From a virus: 25,599 nucleotides of DNA. Of the stretch, positions 1 through 8,607 are shown piece by piece. Positions within the stretch are counted from its first letter, which is position 1, and the number at the start of each line of letters is the position of its first letter. The stretch is taken from the IMG/VR virus record IMGVR_UViG_3300006919_000391, positions 1 to 25,599 of that record; one strand, 5' to 3'. Made by a program: the position numbers and the translations under genes. The notes beneath the pieces are model-generated. The model worked only from the letters and a program-made list of their open reading frames with translations, ran no database searches and had not been told where the DNA came from.

Positions 1-3
1 AAT

Positions 4-3000
4 ATGTCGTTCCTGACTGACCAAGAGATCGCTGGAATCAAGACAACCAGACTTGCCGAAGATATCCAGCACAACTTGACGCACATCTTCCCCTCGCAAA
101 GCCTGCTTGAGAAGGCCGCAGAGATGGGCCGTCCAATGATGAAGTGGTATCAGGCTGCTCATTTGACCATCGAGGAAGCCGCCGCAGGTATGGACATGGA
201 GGCTTGGCGGTTGGCTGGTTTGCTTGCAGCGACCAGCCCAAGTAAATCTGTTGATAAGTCAGTTGATGTAGCACTGGCAATTCTTGAGGCACGCCAAGCA
301 AATGGCGGCAGCATCACGGACCAGCAGGTTCGGGAAGCCGTCGAGGGTGCCAGCGGTATCGAGGCCGACATTGGCAACTCGATCCGCGTGTTAAATGCAT
401 CGACTGAACAAGAGATGAACGAAGCGTTGTCTGGCATGAAGGTCACCTCCTTCTCGCAGGCTTTGATGGGCGACCTCAGTCAGGTTACGGGCGATACGTT
501 GATGGCACGGGCATATGGCATCTACAACGCTCGCATGGGTAACAAGGCTGAATACTTCGCCAGCACCATTGCAATTCGCAAAGTAGCGGAGGCTTTGGGT
601 ATGGAACCAGCCGAAGCACAGGCGGCTATTTGGGTTGTATCCCGTACGACTAGCGGTCGTGTCTCTGCTGCTAGAACAGCCCAAAGGCGAGCGGAGAAGA
701 AAGGCAAGAAGCCAACACGCGGCGTGGCGGCAATCGCTGACACACCAATTGAAGCCAGCGAGGTGTACCGTGGTGATGACATCGCAAGTCTGCTTGCCGG
801 CAGGTCGCGTACGCTCACTACTGGCGAGGTGCGGTCCTTTGCAGATCGCCTGCGAGGACTCGGCGTGGACACCACGCGGGTCGATGCTGCATTGACGGAG
901 TGGGAGTCGCAGAACCCAGAGGCCACCCCGGAGGGCTGGAAGGAACGGTCGCTCACTGATGCGTTGGGTCTGCGTTCCGCACGCCGGTTTGTTCGCAATG
1001 TTGACCAGTCGTTTGTGGTGCAGGAGAAAGATCCAGCAAAGGCCGGCAAGTTACGACCTAGCCTCAGCATAGCCCGCGATGACGTGCCGCCTGCTTTTTA
1101 CCGTGGTGGAAACCTTGGGAACCCCGGCGGATACCCAAGAAACACCCCAATGCAATATGTTGATCTTGACGAAATGCCGGCTGCTGCCCGTGCTTTTGTT
1201 GAAGAGTCTGGCATTGACATCACCGACGAACGTGGCAATCCAATGGTCTTCTTCCACGGAGGTTCATTGAAGGATGGTCGCATGATCACCTCTCCGCATG
1301 GTGCAGCAGGAGCGGGTACCTATGCCGCGAGCAACATTAATATTGCCTCAACCTTTGCCAAATCGGGAAACATCTTCCCCTTGATCATCGCACCTACAGG
1401 ACTTGCCCTTCATCAAGACATGGCAAGTGTGATTCAACACGAATTGGCATTTGGCAAAGACGGTCGCAACTGGCTCACCAAAGATCAAATCATCCAGATG
1501 GCCTCACGGTTTGACCACACTGTCGAAGGTGTGTTTAGAGGGGGTAACACAACAACTCCACTTGCAGAATTGTCCGGACGTGTCAAGCACCAAGAGTTCG
1601 GCGGTACGCACCACCCGATATCCGACCTGCTTAACCCCAACACAAGAACACCTTTGCTCAAGCCAATCCTGTTGGGTGCTGGAAAGCCGGTTGGTCATTC
1701 TTTCCAAGGCACTGACGGCGTTTACCTGTCTCTTGGTTTCCAAGTCATTGGTGATGTCACAAAGAAAAACGACGCGGTCTTCTACTTGCAGGAATCACAA
1801 GGCGATCCTGACATGATTCCATTTTCTGGGGCACTGGCGGCTATTGCTGGTGATGTCAACATCGGGTCGGGCGTGGTGAGTGAAAGCATTGGTTCAGAAT
1901 CCATGGCGTTTGGATTGACCGCCGCACACACCACAGGGGACTACGCACGAATCTTGGAGGTTCGAGTCTCACCAAACGGCGAAGTTGTATCTTCGTCTGA
2001 CCCAGACTCATTCCCTGTTGGAAGCAAGTTGGATATGGCGTACGGGCAACGCAACTTCCAGACCACCCAAAGAAGAAGCGTGCAAAGGCTTCTAGGGGAG
2101 TTCCAACAAAGAAGTAAAGAGTCTATTGGTCTTTTGCAACGTGAAGCCCCACACATGCTGGCGGATGACAAACACTTCTTGGTCAATCAAGACGGTGTAA
2201 GGGTTCCTTTCGACAAGACCCAAAACTTGCCAATCGAAGCCAAGCAGGGTCTTGGCATCGGTCTTCACTTCACCAGTTACGGTGGCCTGTCTGTGAACGT
2301 AGCCCAAGTGGGTGGCATACGCAGTGCTTTGCCGGGGCAAGCGACATTCGGTCCAGCGGATGTACAAAACTTCGATGGCTCATTGGATTACGGTCAAAAG
2401 GCAAACAACATTCGTGCTTCGCTGTCTGGTCCGCAAGGCTCCATGGAGTTTGAAAACGATCTATCTACCCGCACTCAACGTGCCTTGGTTGATAAGTTTG
2501 TTGACCTTCAGGATGTCACGCAAGAGTTGAAGAAGCGTGGCGACCTGACCGAGGAGAGAGATGTTTACACAGGCATCAGACTCCAGAATGCACGGGTCGC
2601 GTCACAGGCAGAGTCATTTGCTGAAAGCACCCTGCAACCCTTTGCACAACTGGTGGTAGAGGAGGATGTTGACTTGGCTGAGTTGGAAGACTACGCCTAC
2701 GCTCTGCATGCGAAAGAAAGAAACGCACAGATCGCCAAGCGTAACCCGGACATGCCAGATGGCGGGTCGGGTATGACAAACGCCGAAGCCGATTCAATCA
2801 TTGCTGATATCCATTCCCGTCCAAACTCAATGGCTCACCAAGAGTTGGCTGGCATGTTGACCAACATCCAGTATGAAAACTTGCAGATGCTTCACGACTC
2901 TGGGCTAATCACCTTTGATGAGTTGGTGACATTGCAGACCACATACCAGCACTACGTTCCCCTCCAAGGCGTTGCAGACCCAACCGAAGCCAAGTACGAG

Positions 3001-5163
3001 GAAGAGTTGGCAGACGCTGTGCCGGGGCGACCAAGCAAACTTGCCGGCAGCACGTCTGGCATGATGCGTGCTGAGGGACGGACCACTAGGGCACCTAACG
3101 TTCTTGCGAATGCTTTGGCAAGCAAGCGGGGACAGGTGTTGGCACGGATCGAAAAGAACCGCACGGCTAACCGCCTGCTGCGGGCTGCGGAGACTTTGCA
3201 AGAACCTGACATGATGCAGGTCTACGACAAGTTGCCCACCCGAACCGTCGAAGGCCGGCAGGTTCCCGACACTGCGTTTGCTGCAAGGGCTGATGTGGTA
3301 ACTGTCCACCTCGAACAGGACACTGAAGTCAACGGTCAGCAGAAGAAGCAGGGTGAAGTGGTCTATGTCCAAGTCAAAAGCCCGCAACTGGCTGGCGTGC
3401 TGAACCAGTCAATGCAAGAAGGCGGCGGCGTGGGCGAGATTCTTATCAGGGCAGGCAACCTGATAAACAACTTCTTTAGATTCACCATTACGACGTTTGC
3501 CCCAGAGTTTATGTTCCGCAACTTGTTCCGTGATGTTCAAACTGGTGTTCTGAATCAGGCAGCAGAGCGTGGGCTGGGAAGCAGTATCCAGACAGCCAAG
3601 TTGATTGGCAAGGCTTTGCGTACCACCATCGGTGCAGAGTTTGGTCGTGAAGGCCCACTCAGTGATGCGTACAAGGCAATGGCTGAGGGCGGCGGCAAGC
3701 AGTCTGGCTATGCGAAACTGGACATCGATGCGGTTGCCAAAGCCATGAAGGACATGCAGCGTTTGGTACGCAAGGGCAGCAAAACAGGCAAGGCAACAAG
3801 GTCAGCGTGGAAGAACACATTCGGCTGGATCATCGACGTTGGTTCTGGCATTGAGAACGCAACACGTCTTGCGACTTACCAGACAGAGATCGACAACGGT
3901 GCTACCCCAGAGCAGGCAGCGTTGCGTGCCCGTGACGTTACAGTTGACTTTAGTCGTAAAGGCACATGGGGTGCAGGGCTGAACGCCTTGTACCTGTTCT
4001 TCAACGCTGGTGCCCAAGGTGCCAACCGTATCTACCAAGCCGCCACAGGCAAGCGTGGTAAGCAGGTAGCCCTTGGCTTTGCCGGCACGGGCATGTTGGC
4101 TGCAATGTGGAATGCATCGTTTGATGACGAAGATCCTGAGACCGGCATGATGGGCTACGACTTGATCCCAGAGTGGGAGAAGCGTACGCACGCGATCTTT
4201 ATGATTCCCGGTGGTGAAGGTGACTACCTTAAGATTCCGTTGCCTTACGGATACCACTTGCTCTACAACGCTGGCACGGCAGTCGGTGATGTTTACAACG
4301 GCAACTTGAGCATGGGCGAAGCCTTTGAGCGGGTTGGTATGACGGCTCTCGACACGTTCAACCCTCTGTCTGGTTCGGGCGTAACCAACAACTTTGTGAG
4401 TGGTGTTGCTCCTACTGTCGCCAAGCCAATGGTTGACCTTGCCACAAACCGCAACTTTGCCGGCAACAGAATCTATGCCGAGCAGATGTATGGATACGCA
4501 GGGCCACGGTCAGAGCAAGGGTTTGAAACCACACCTGAAGCGTTCAAAGACTTTGCTTCATTCATGAACCGAATCAGTGGTGGCAACGAGTTCATGGAAG
4601 GTGCAATTGACCGTGAGCCAGAGGTGTACAGACACATCTACGGCCTGCTGACTGGTGACATTGGTCGGACGGTAAACCGTATTGTAAATCTGCAAGACGC
4701 ACTTACTGATGAGCAAGCCCAAGAGATTCTTGGCACCTCACGGGAAGACGTACCGTTCCTTCGCATGGTGCTGGGCACTGACACTGAACGCGACAAAGAT
4801 TTGGTGTATCGTCAGATCAAGGAAGAGACGCAGAAGATCCACGTTCAACTTAAGGATATGTACGCAGCAGGACGTGAAGACCTTGCACAAGAGTTGTACG
4901 ACAGCGACCCCCGCATGGGTGAGTTCTCATACATCATGCATGGTGGTGGTGGTGTGCCCGGATTTGAAAGCGGCATGAGAAAGATCCGCAAAGCACTTCG
5001 TGATGGCAGAGCCTTGGAGGACAGCAAGTTCTTTATCCCCGGCACAAACATCGAGACAACCGAAGTGGAGTTGGTTCGTGCCCAGCGTGAATTGCGAAAT
5101 GCTGCACTTCGGGTCTACGCAGACATCCTGAATGAAAGGCGTGGTCGAAAGGATGAAGATTAA
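4..5163 (+). CDS. Giant phage polyvalent protein (DUF7178-like / ADP-ribosyltransferase-like / LPD38-like)
   Basis: A 1719-residue protein, probably a virion protein ejected with the DNA. Residues about 50-220 resemble the phage DUF7178-type domain: an LAALSP-like segment (LLAATSPSKSV) and a later helix with QAAIWV. Around residues 410-445, VFFHGG followed by GAGTYAASN matches the start of ADP-ribosyltransferase domains of polyvalent proteins. From about residue 1150 (NNFFRFTITTFAPEFMFRN) to past 1330 (VDFSRKGTWG, then LYLFFNAGAQG) it resembles LPD38, the usual C-terminal domain of such proteins. The middle is unassigned. It is the last rightward gene before the convergent recombination operon. 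The ATG sits three bases from the window edge with no visible ribosome binding site, so the true start may lie upstream. Domain names are from memory; the glutamate expected in an ADP-ribosyltransferase site was not located. Confidence 0.8.
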   Translation: MSFLTDQEIAGIKTTRLAEDIQHNLTHIFPSQSLLEKAAEMGRPMMKWYQAAHLTIEEAAAGMDMEAWRLAGLLAATSPSKSVDKSVDVALAILEARQANGGSITDQQVREAVEGASGIEADIGNSIRVLNASTEQEMNEALSGMKVTSFSQALMGDLSQVTGDTLMARAYGIYNARMGNKAEYFASTIAIRKVAEALGMEPAEAQAAIWVVSRTTSGRVSAARTAQRRAEKKGKKPTRGVAAIADTPIEASEVYRGDDIASLLAGRSRTLTTGEVRSFADRLRGLGVDTTRVDAALTEWESQNPEATPEGWKERSLTDALGLRSARRFVRNVDQSFVVQEKDPAKAGKLRPSLSIARDDVPPAFYRGGNLGNPGGYPRNTPMQYVDLDEMPAAARAFVEESGIDITDERGNPMVFFHGGSLKDGRMITSPHGAAGAGTYAASNINIASTFAKSGNIFPLIIAPTGLALHQDMASVIQHELAFGKDGRNWLTKDQIIQMASRFDHTVEGVFRGGNTTTPLAELSGRVKHQEFGGTHHPISDLLNPNTRTPLLKPILLGAGKPVGHSFQGTDGVYLSLGFQVIGDVTKKNDAVFYLQESQGDPDMIPFSGALAAIAGDVNIGSGVVSESIGSESMAFGLTAAHTTGDYARILEVRVSPNGEVVSSSDPDSFPVGSKLDMAYGQRNFQTTQRRSVQRLLGEFQQRSKESIGLLQREAPHMLADDKHFLVNQDGVRVPFDKTQNLPIEAKQGLGIGLHFTSYGGLSVNVAQVGGIRSALPGQATFGPADVQNFDGSLDYGQKANNIRASLSGPQGSMEFENDLSTRTQRALVDKFVDLQDVTQELKKRGDLTEERDVYTGIRLQNARVASQAESFAESTLQPFAQLVVEEDVDLAELEDYAYALHAKERNAQIAKRNPDMPDGGSGMTNAEADSIIADIHSRPNSMAHQELAGMLTNIQYENLQMLHDSGLITFDELVTLQTTYQHYVPLQGVADPTEAKYEEELADAVPGRPSKLAGSTSGMMRAEGRTTRAPNVLANALASKRGQVLARIEKNRTANRLLRAAETLQEPDMMQVYDKLPTRTVEGRQVPDTAFAARADVVTVHLEQDTEVNGQQKKQGEVVYVQVKSPQLAGVLNQSMQEGGGVGEILIRAGNLINNFFRFTITTFAPEFMFRNLFRDVQTGVLNQAAERGLGSSIQTAKLIGKALRTTIGAEFGREGPLSDAYKAMAEGGGKQSGYAKLDIDAVAKAMKDMQRLVRKGSKTGKATRSAWKNTFGWIIDVGSGIENATRLATYQTEIDNGATPEQAALRARDVTVDFSRKGTWGAGLNALYLFFNAGAQGANRIYQAATGKRGKQVALGFAGTGMLAAMWNASFDDEDPETGMMGYDLIPEWEKRTHAIFMIPGGEGDYLKIPLPYGYHLLYNAGTAVGDVYNGNLSMGEAFERVGMTALDTFNPLSGSGVTNNFVSGVAPTVAKPMVDLATNRNFAGNRIYAEQMYGYAGPRSEQGFETTPEAFKDFASFMNRISGGNEFMEGAIDREPEVYRHIYGLLTGDIGRTVNRIVNLQDALTDEQAQEILGTSREDVPFLRMVLGTDTERDKDLVYRQIKEETQKIHVQLKDMYAAGREDLAQELYDSDPRMGEFSYIMHGGGGVPGFESGMRKIRKALRDGRALEDSKFFIPGTNIETTEVELVRAQRELRNAALRVYADILNERRGRKDED

Positions 5164-5194
5164 AAAACCCCCCTCGCTGGGCAGCCGAGGGGGG
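5162..5194 (-). terminator. Intrinsic terminator of the leftward recombination operon
   Basis: A 9-bp perfect stem (CCCCCCTCG at 5168-5176 with CGAGGGGGG at 5186-5194) and a 9-base loop. Read leftward it is followed at once by six T, the standard rho-independent arrangement. It ends transcripts of the gene finishing at 5222. Read rightward there is no T run, so it is less likely to stop the giant gene's transcript. A second, weaker hairpin (TAATCC 5202-5207 with GGATTA 5219-5224) overlaps the stop codon of the leftward gene. Confidence 0.85.
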
Positions 5195-5221
5195 CAGGAG
5201 GTAATCCAGTTCTAGGGTGGA

Positions 5222-5527
5222 TTAGAACGGGATATCGTCATTAGCAACGGTGGAGGGAGCCGCTGCCTGACTTGACGAGGAGTCTTGTTTAACGACCTTG
5301 ACCTCGACGCGACCAGAGTAGTCGCATCTCTTTTCTCCATTGTCATCTGGCTTCTCTTGCCAGAGGCCAGCCTTGTAGGCTTTGCCGTTCAGTGTGAAGA
5401 ATACCGAGCCAACTGGCTGGGTGGTATTGGGGTCATTCTTGTCAAACTTGTCATTCTTGTAGAAGCGACAGTAAACACCTTTACCGTTCTCTTCGACTTT
5501 TTCGTAAGTGGGTTTGTCACTCGCCAT
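5222..5527 (-). CDS. DUF736-like small protein with SSB-type acidic tail
   Basis: 101 residues. The core (RFYKNDKFDKND, GSVFFTLNGKAYKAGLW, then YSGRVEVKVV) has the spacing of small phage DUF736-like proteins, which look like a compact beta fold. The last residues are NDDIPF, the acidic-aromatic tail by which single-stranded DNA-binding proteins recruit partners, after a Ser/Ala-rich linker. Placed directly after ERF, it is most likely the phage's single-strand-binding protein or an accessory to it; the function is inferred from tail and context. The start is set by AAAGGAGG seven bases upstream. The gene overlaps the end of ERF by 11 bases and is last in the operon, just before the terminator. 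Confidence 0.75.
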   Translation of the reverse strand: MASDKPTYEKVEENGKGVYCRFYKNDKFDKNDPNTTQPVGSVFFTLNGKAYKAGLWQEKPDDNGEKRCDYSGRVEVKVVKQDSSSSQAAAPSTVANDDIPF

Positions 5528-6239
5528 TTTGGGCCTCCTTTAACTTGCCCTGTTCTGTAAGTCTACCCCAAACCTGCGTGGCTTGCTGGGTATTGAGGTC
5601 TTGCAACGATGCGACCCCGTAAAATTTCTTGACCCGATCAGCCCAGCCATCTTCCCCGCCGGCAACCGCGTAGGCTTCAAATGCCCGGATCATGTCCCCC
5701 AGAGGACGGGTCGGTGCCGGTGGTACATCCAGTCCCGCCGCCTTATTAGGCACCGTCCCCGCCTCTGGCGGAAGGCTGTCCACTTCAAACTGCTCGCCCC
5801 GTGGGATCAGGAGCAGGTCACGAAGTGCGTAGTTGAGAAGAGTTGTCTGTGCTGCCAGTGCAGCCTTGCTCAAATCACCACGTCCAGCAATTGGCAACTG
5901 CTTGTTGAAGCACCGTGTCTGTCCGCTGTCAGGGTGGCTGAGTTGATACTCCGCATCCATGACAAGGTGTTCGGTGCCGCTGTTGATGATAGTGATTGAT
6001 GTCTGAGAGAACACCAGTCCGTTACGCCGAAGCACTGGGCCGGCGTGAGCAAGTTGCTGCTCCGCTGAGACGTAGTCGTACTTCTGGTGGCTGTTGCGTC
6101 CGTCCTTGGCTACGCCGCCGACTTCTGCTTGAGCCTTCAGGAGGGCTTCATCCAAGCGGGCGGTTCCATCAGAACGATCCCCCCCGGTCCCCGATCCCAC
6201 TTGTCCTCCATCGTACAATCCAAAACTTTCTTGAGCCAT
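5517..6239 (-). CDS. erf: ERF family single-strand annealing recombinase
   Basis: 240 residues. ERF proteins anneal complementary single strands in phage recombination and genome circularisation. Visible signatures are VAKDGRNSHQKYDYVSAEQ, the conserved entry of the family (K-N-x-x-x-K-Y-x-Y-V-S), and later GRGDLSKAALAAQTTLLNYALRDLL followed by IPRGEQFEVD, matching the family's A-x-T-x-x-x-YA-x-R-L motif. A long low-complexity N-terminus (residues 1-35) precedes the domain. I chose the ATG at 6239 because a perfect AGGAGGT lies seven bases upstream; a GTG at 6248 is in frame but badly placed. The start lies 103 bases inside the exonuclease gene, so the two are translationally coupled, as expected for an exonuclease/annealase pair. 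Confidence 0.9.
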   Translation of the reverse strand: MAQESFGLYDGGQVGSGTGGDRSDGTARLDEALLKAQAEVGGVAKDGRNSHQKYDYVSAEQQLAHAGPVLRRNGLVFSQTSITIINSGTEHLVMDAEYQLSHPDSGQTRCFNKQLPIAGRGDLSKAALAAQTTLLNYALRDLLLIPRGEQFEVDSLPPEAGTVPNKAAGLDVPPAPTRPLGDMIRAFEAYAVAGGEDGWADRVKKFYGVASLQDLNTQQATQVWGRLTEQGKLKEAQNGE

Positions 6240-6973
6240 AGTTCGCACCTCCTAGTTGCGAGTTCAATCCATTCTTGAGACACCTCAACCACCGTAACTC
6301 CGTACGGTGCAGTGTTCTCGACAAAAACCATAATCACTTGTTGAATCGGGTTGCCACAGGCTTTGAGTCCTGCGGCGTAGAACGCCATCTGAGCGTCGTA
6401 GTGGAACGAAGACAGGCGGTGACGCACCGTGTTCAGGTTCACGTCTGCACTGGTCTTGAGATCCACCAGCAAGCCTTCGCCGTGGGCATCAATCTTGCCT
6501 TTGCACAACGCACCTGCTTCGTCTTCGCCCCAGTTCCAGAGAGCCATCTGCTCACGCTTGGGAGCAGCAGCCAACACGTTGCTGGCGTGTGGACATTTGG
6601 CGACCGAGTCTGCGATGTACTGGGCAGTGTCAAACTCGTCCTTGGTGATTACCACCTTGTTTGCGTTGACACGCTCAAACTCTGCGATCTCTTCTTTGCC
6701 GGCTTTGGTGCGACGGTTGACCGAGGGAGCCACAGCCACATCCATGTCGAATGTATCTGGGGTAAGCACGATGCTGTGGACCGCAGTCCCCAGACGCATG
6801 CTGGTGGTGGGTGTGTGCTTTGCGGTGAGTTGGTGCTGGTAGTGCAGCGGCGACTGTGCAATGGCTTTCAGCGTGGAGAAGTTGATGCCAGCATGCTGCC
6901 GGTACACCGTTTCCGGTAGGTCGTGCAGCATTCCTGCGGTAAGTTCAGTGGGTGGCGTAGTCGGTTGACTCAT
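6137..6973 (-). CDS. RecE-type PD-(D/E)XK 5'-3' exonuclease (DUF3799-like)
   Basis: 278 residues. The N-terminus (MLHDLPETVYRQHAGINFST then LKAIAQSPLHY) is typical of RecE C-terminal/YqaJ-like phage exonucleases: a short D-Y-H-x-x-x-x-S-x-S-x-L-K segment before LGTAVHSIVL. The catalytic signature is GKIDAHGEGLLVDLKTSADV (D in KID, then D-L-K as the (D/E)XK pair). A later YDAQMAFYAAGL contains the conserved Q-x-x-x-Y. The C-terminal LMEPPAWMKPS matches the usual PPAW ending. It resects duplex ends for the ERF annealase encoded next. The start at 6973 is supported by GGAAGGGA a few bases upstream; a longer frame exists but lies inside the preceding gene, which this start overlaps by 29 bases. 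Confidence 0.88.
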   Translation of the reverse strand: MSQPTTPPTELTAGMLHDLPETVYRQHAGINFSTLKAIAQSPLHYQHQLTAKHTPTTSMRLGTAVHSIVLTPDTFDMDVAVAPSVNRRTKAGKEEIAEFERVNANKVVITKDEFDTAQYIADSVAKCPHASNVLAAAPKREQMALWNWGEDEAGALCKGKIDAHGEGLLVDLKTSADVNLNTVRHRLSSFHYDAQMAFYAAGLKACGNPIQQVIMVFVENTAPYGVTVVEVSQEWIELATRRCELWLKKVLDCTMEDKWDRGPGGIVLMEPPAWMKPS

Positions 6974-7454
6974 GTGGTCCCTTCCATTTGTCCCATGTGA
7001 GGAAAGACTGGAGCGAACGCTTCGTTCCAAATCGTCTGTAGTGGTCGTGATAATACAGATACTCCCACCAAGATGTCTTCACTTGCTGGTAAAAATCTTT
7101 CTCTCGACTGACAGCATCTGGCAGTGAACCTTGTGCCGTGTACATCAAAGCCAACGCGGCAGCACATTCGTCAGGCTTGCATTCAACATGGTGCTTCTCT
7201 GCCAGCGTCAACATTTCCTGCAACGCTTGCTCTGCCGGCTTGCTCAAGACCACCCGTTCGGCTGGCGGTTCTTCACGGGCCAGCCAGTTGAATACAAACC
7301 TGTCCCAGTTCTTGTACCGCTTGCGTGGGTTGGCACGAAGCCACCCGTCCATGCGAACCAGTTGCTGGCTGATGTTGATGGTTGGAAACGTGGTGCAGAG
7401 ATCCATGATCTCATCCGGTGTTGCAGCCCAACCAGTATTCTTATTCCACCGCAT
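6945..7454 (-). CDS. Probable phage replication/helicase-loader-like protein
   Basis: 169 residues, no full match recognised. The segment WLRANPRKRYKNWDRFVFNWLAREEPP (residues about 38-64) strongly resembles the motif in many phage replication initiators and helicase loaders, where a W-L-x-x-N-P...R-F-x-x-x-W-L helix pair ends a DNA-binding region. The rest is helical, with an unusual aromatic-rich stretch (SWWEYLYYHDHYRR). It heads the recombination operon, with GGAGGA six bases before the ATG. Its 3' end overlaps the exonuclease. Role as a replication accessory is inferred from motif and context. Confidence 0.6.
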   Translation of the reverse strand: MRWNKNTGWAATPDEIMDLCTTFPTINISQQLVRMDGWLRANPRKRYKNWDRFVFNWLAREEPPAERVVLSKPAEQALQEMLTLAEKHHVECKPDECAAALALMYTAQGSLPDAVSREKDFYQQVKTSWWEYLYYHDHYRRFGTKRSLQSFLTWDKWKGPHESTDYATH

Positions 7455-7471
7455 ATCAAGTCCTCCGTTTT

Positions 7472-7499
7472 GTTACATTGCAGGGGTGATTGAAATCAA
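7472..7499 (-). promoter_or_regulatory. Candidate leftward promoter for the recombination operon
   Basis: Read leftward: TTGATT (plus 7494-7499), 16 bases, TGTAAC (plus 7472-7477), about 18 bases before the ATG at 7454. Four of six bases match the bacterial consensus in each box. It overlaps the first codons of the divergent RusA gene. Weak, by eye only. Confidence 0.3.
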
Positions 7500-7938
7500 A
7501 ATTATTGTGCCTGAGCAAGCCATCCCTCAGCCACGGCCCCGTGCCCGAAGGTTGGGCAACAGGGTACAGGTCTATGTCCCCAAGGGGAAGTCAGCCTCGT
7601 ACCGCAAAGCCATCAAGGCGGCGGTGGAGGAGCAGTGTCCCGGTCTGGTCATTGATGGACTCTGCGGGATGGACATCGAGTTTGCCATGCGGATGACCAC
7701 CAAGAACAAGAAGGCCATGCATGGCACGCCACACCTGCGGCGACCCGACATCGACAACATGCTGAAGACAACACTGGATGGACTTGTTGACTCAGGCTTG
7801 TTGACAGACGATTCAATTGTTGCATCGCTGTTTGCCAAGAAGCGTTGGTGCCGCGAGGGGGAGGCGGCAGCAACTTACATCCTGATCGAGTATGAAAATC
7901 CCGAAGGGGAGGAGACCTCCCCTCCGGGCACTCACTAG
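7486..7938 (+). CDS. rusA: RusA-like Holliday junction resolvase
   Basis: 150 residues from a GTG at 7486, close to the 120-150 residues usual for the family. RusA cuts four-way junctions symmetrically as a dimer with three aspartates. All can be seen: RRPDIDNMLKTTLDGL holds D88 and D90, and LLTDDSIV holds D108/D109. The N-terminal PQPRPRARR and the YRKAIKAAVEE helix are also typical. A longer open frame upstream lacks family resemblance, so the GTG is preferred even though its ribosome binding site is poor. It is the only rightward gene between leftward neighbours and starts 31 bases from the divergent ATG at 7454. It complements the exonuclease/ERF/SSB-like set as the junction-resolving or debranching enzyme before packaging. 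Confidence 0.88.
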   Translation: MIEIKIIVPEQAIPQPRPRARRLGNRVQVYVPKGKSASYRKAIKAAVEEQCPGLVIDGLCGMDIEFAMRMTTKNKKAMHGTPHLRRPDIDNMLKTTLDGLVDSGLLTDDSIVASLFAKKRWCREGEAAATYILIEYENPEGEETSPPGTH

Positions 7939-7943
7939 GAACC

Positions 7944-7960
7944 GAGCGGGACAACCGCTC
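7944..7960. terminator. Hairpin between convergent rusA and zincin genes
   Basis: GAGCGG (7944-7949) pairs with CCGCTC (7955-7960) around a 5-base loop, in the 30-base gap between two convergent stop codons. No T run follows on either strand, so it is at best a weak terminator or mRNA end-protecting hairpin. Confidence 0.4.
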
Positions 7961-7968
7961 AACTCACG

Positions 7969-8607
7969 TCAGGCGATCACGTCGCGGTCTACTCCAATGG
8001 CAGAACGCAGGCGATCATTGACTTCTTCGTCTCTCGCCCAGAAGCAGAGACTGTTGCGACCCATGATATTACTTACCGTCCGCATGGGAAGCCCAAACAT
8101 TCTCATTGACAACAAATATGCTGCCCCGAAAGCGTTGCCATGGTTGGCATGCGGGTAACACATCAGGTGACTTACCTCGTGCAGCACGGTCGGCAAGTTC
8201 ACCCTGTCGGGTGCCATCTCGATGAGGCCGGCAAAGCCCTTCGGTCCAATGTTTGAAGCACGGGCGGTTGTAAGTTTGAGGTTCCGTGGCATGGATACGA
8301 TGATGCTGTAGCCACCGACAAACTTGGACAGTGAGTTCAGCATCTTCTGGATGATCTCGCCAAACTCAACGTGTGACTTCTTGACATCTCTGGGCAACCA
8401 CATCTTGCGACCCCAAACCTGACGGTCGAAGTCGTTGATCTCCATGTGCTTCCGGGCACCTTGGGTGCGGGCCTTTGGATACCAACTCAGGTGATGTTTG
8501 AAGTCTTTGCCAAGTTGGGTTTGTTTCTTGTCGTTGGTGAAGACATACCGTGTGCCTCCTTCGCACACTTCCACCCTGAAGCCATCATTGACTTGCGTCT
8601 GTTCCAT
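7969..8607 (-). CDS. Zincin-like metalloprotein (HEXXH, SprT/WLM-like arrangement)
   Basis: 212 residues. A zinc-peptidase signature is clear: H143-E144-V-S-H147, followed nine residues later by H156-G157-N-A-F. The HExxH...HGxxF arrangement is that of SprT-like and related minigluzincins, where the third histidine completes the zinc site. The N-terminal half (about residues 1-135) is basic and not recognised. There is no signal peptide, so it acts in the cytoplasm or virion. Cellular SprT/Spartan proteases digest proteins crosslinked to DNA; a similar job here is only a guess. AGGGG lies six bases before the ATG. The start overlaps the end of the preceding gene by 23 bases. Confidence 0.72.
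   Translation of the reverse strand: MEQTQVNDGFRVEVCEGGTRYVFTNDKKQTQLGKDFKHHLSWYPKARTQGARKHMEINDFDRQVWGRKMWLPRDVKKSHVEFGEIIQKMLNSLSKFVGGYSIIVSMPRNLKLTTARASNIGPKGFAGLIEMAPDRVNLPTVLHEVSHLMCYPHANHGNAFGAAYLLSMRMFGLPMRTVSNIMGRNSLCFWARDEEVNDRLRSAIGVDRDVIA

Noticed and set aside
522-1070. A 182-codon leftward open frame inside the giant gene
   Set aside because: Its translation is Arg/Ser/Pro-rich, lacks any motif and a ribosome binding site, and mirrors the well supported polyvalent protein gene on the other strand.
2905-3387. A 160-codon leftward open frame inside the giant gene
   Set aside because: Low-likelihood composition and no start signal; the rightward frame is continuous with a recognisable domain structure.
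6275-6919. A 214-codon rightward open frame opposite the exonuclease
   Set aside because: The leftward exonuclease has catalytic motifs and family-typical ends, while this frame has no ribosome binding site or recognisable motif.
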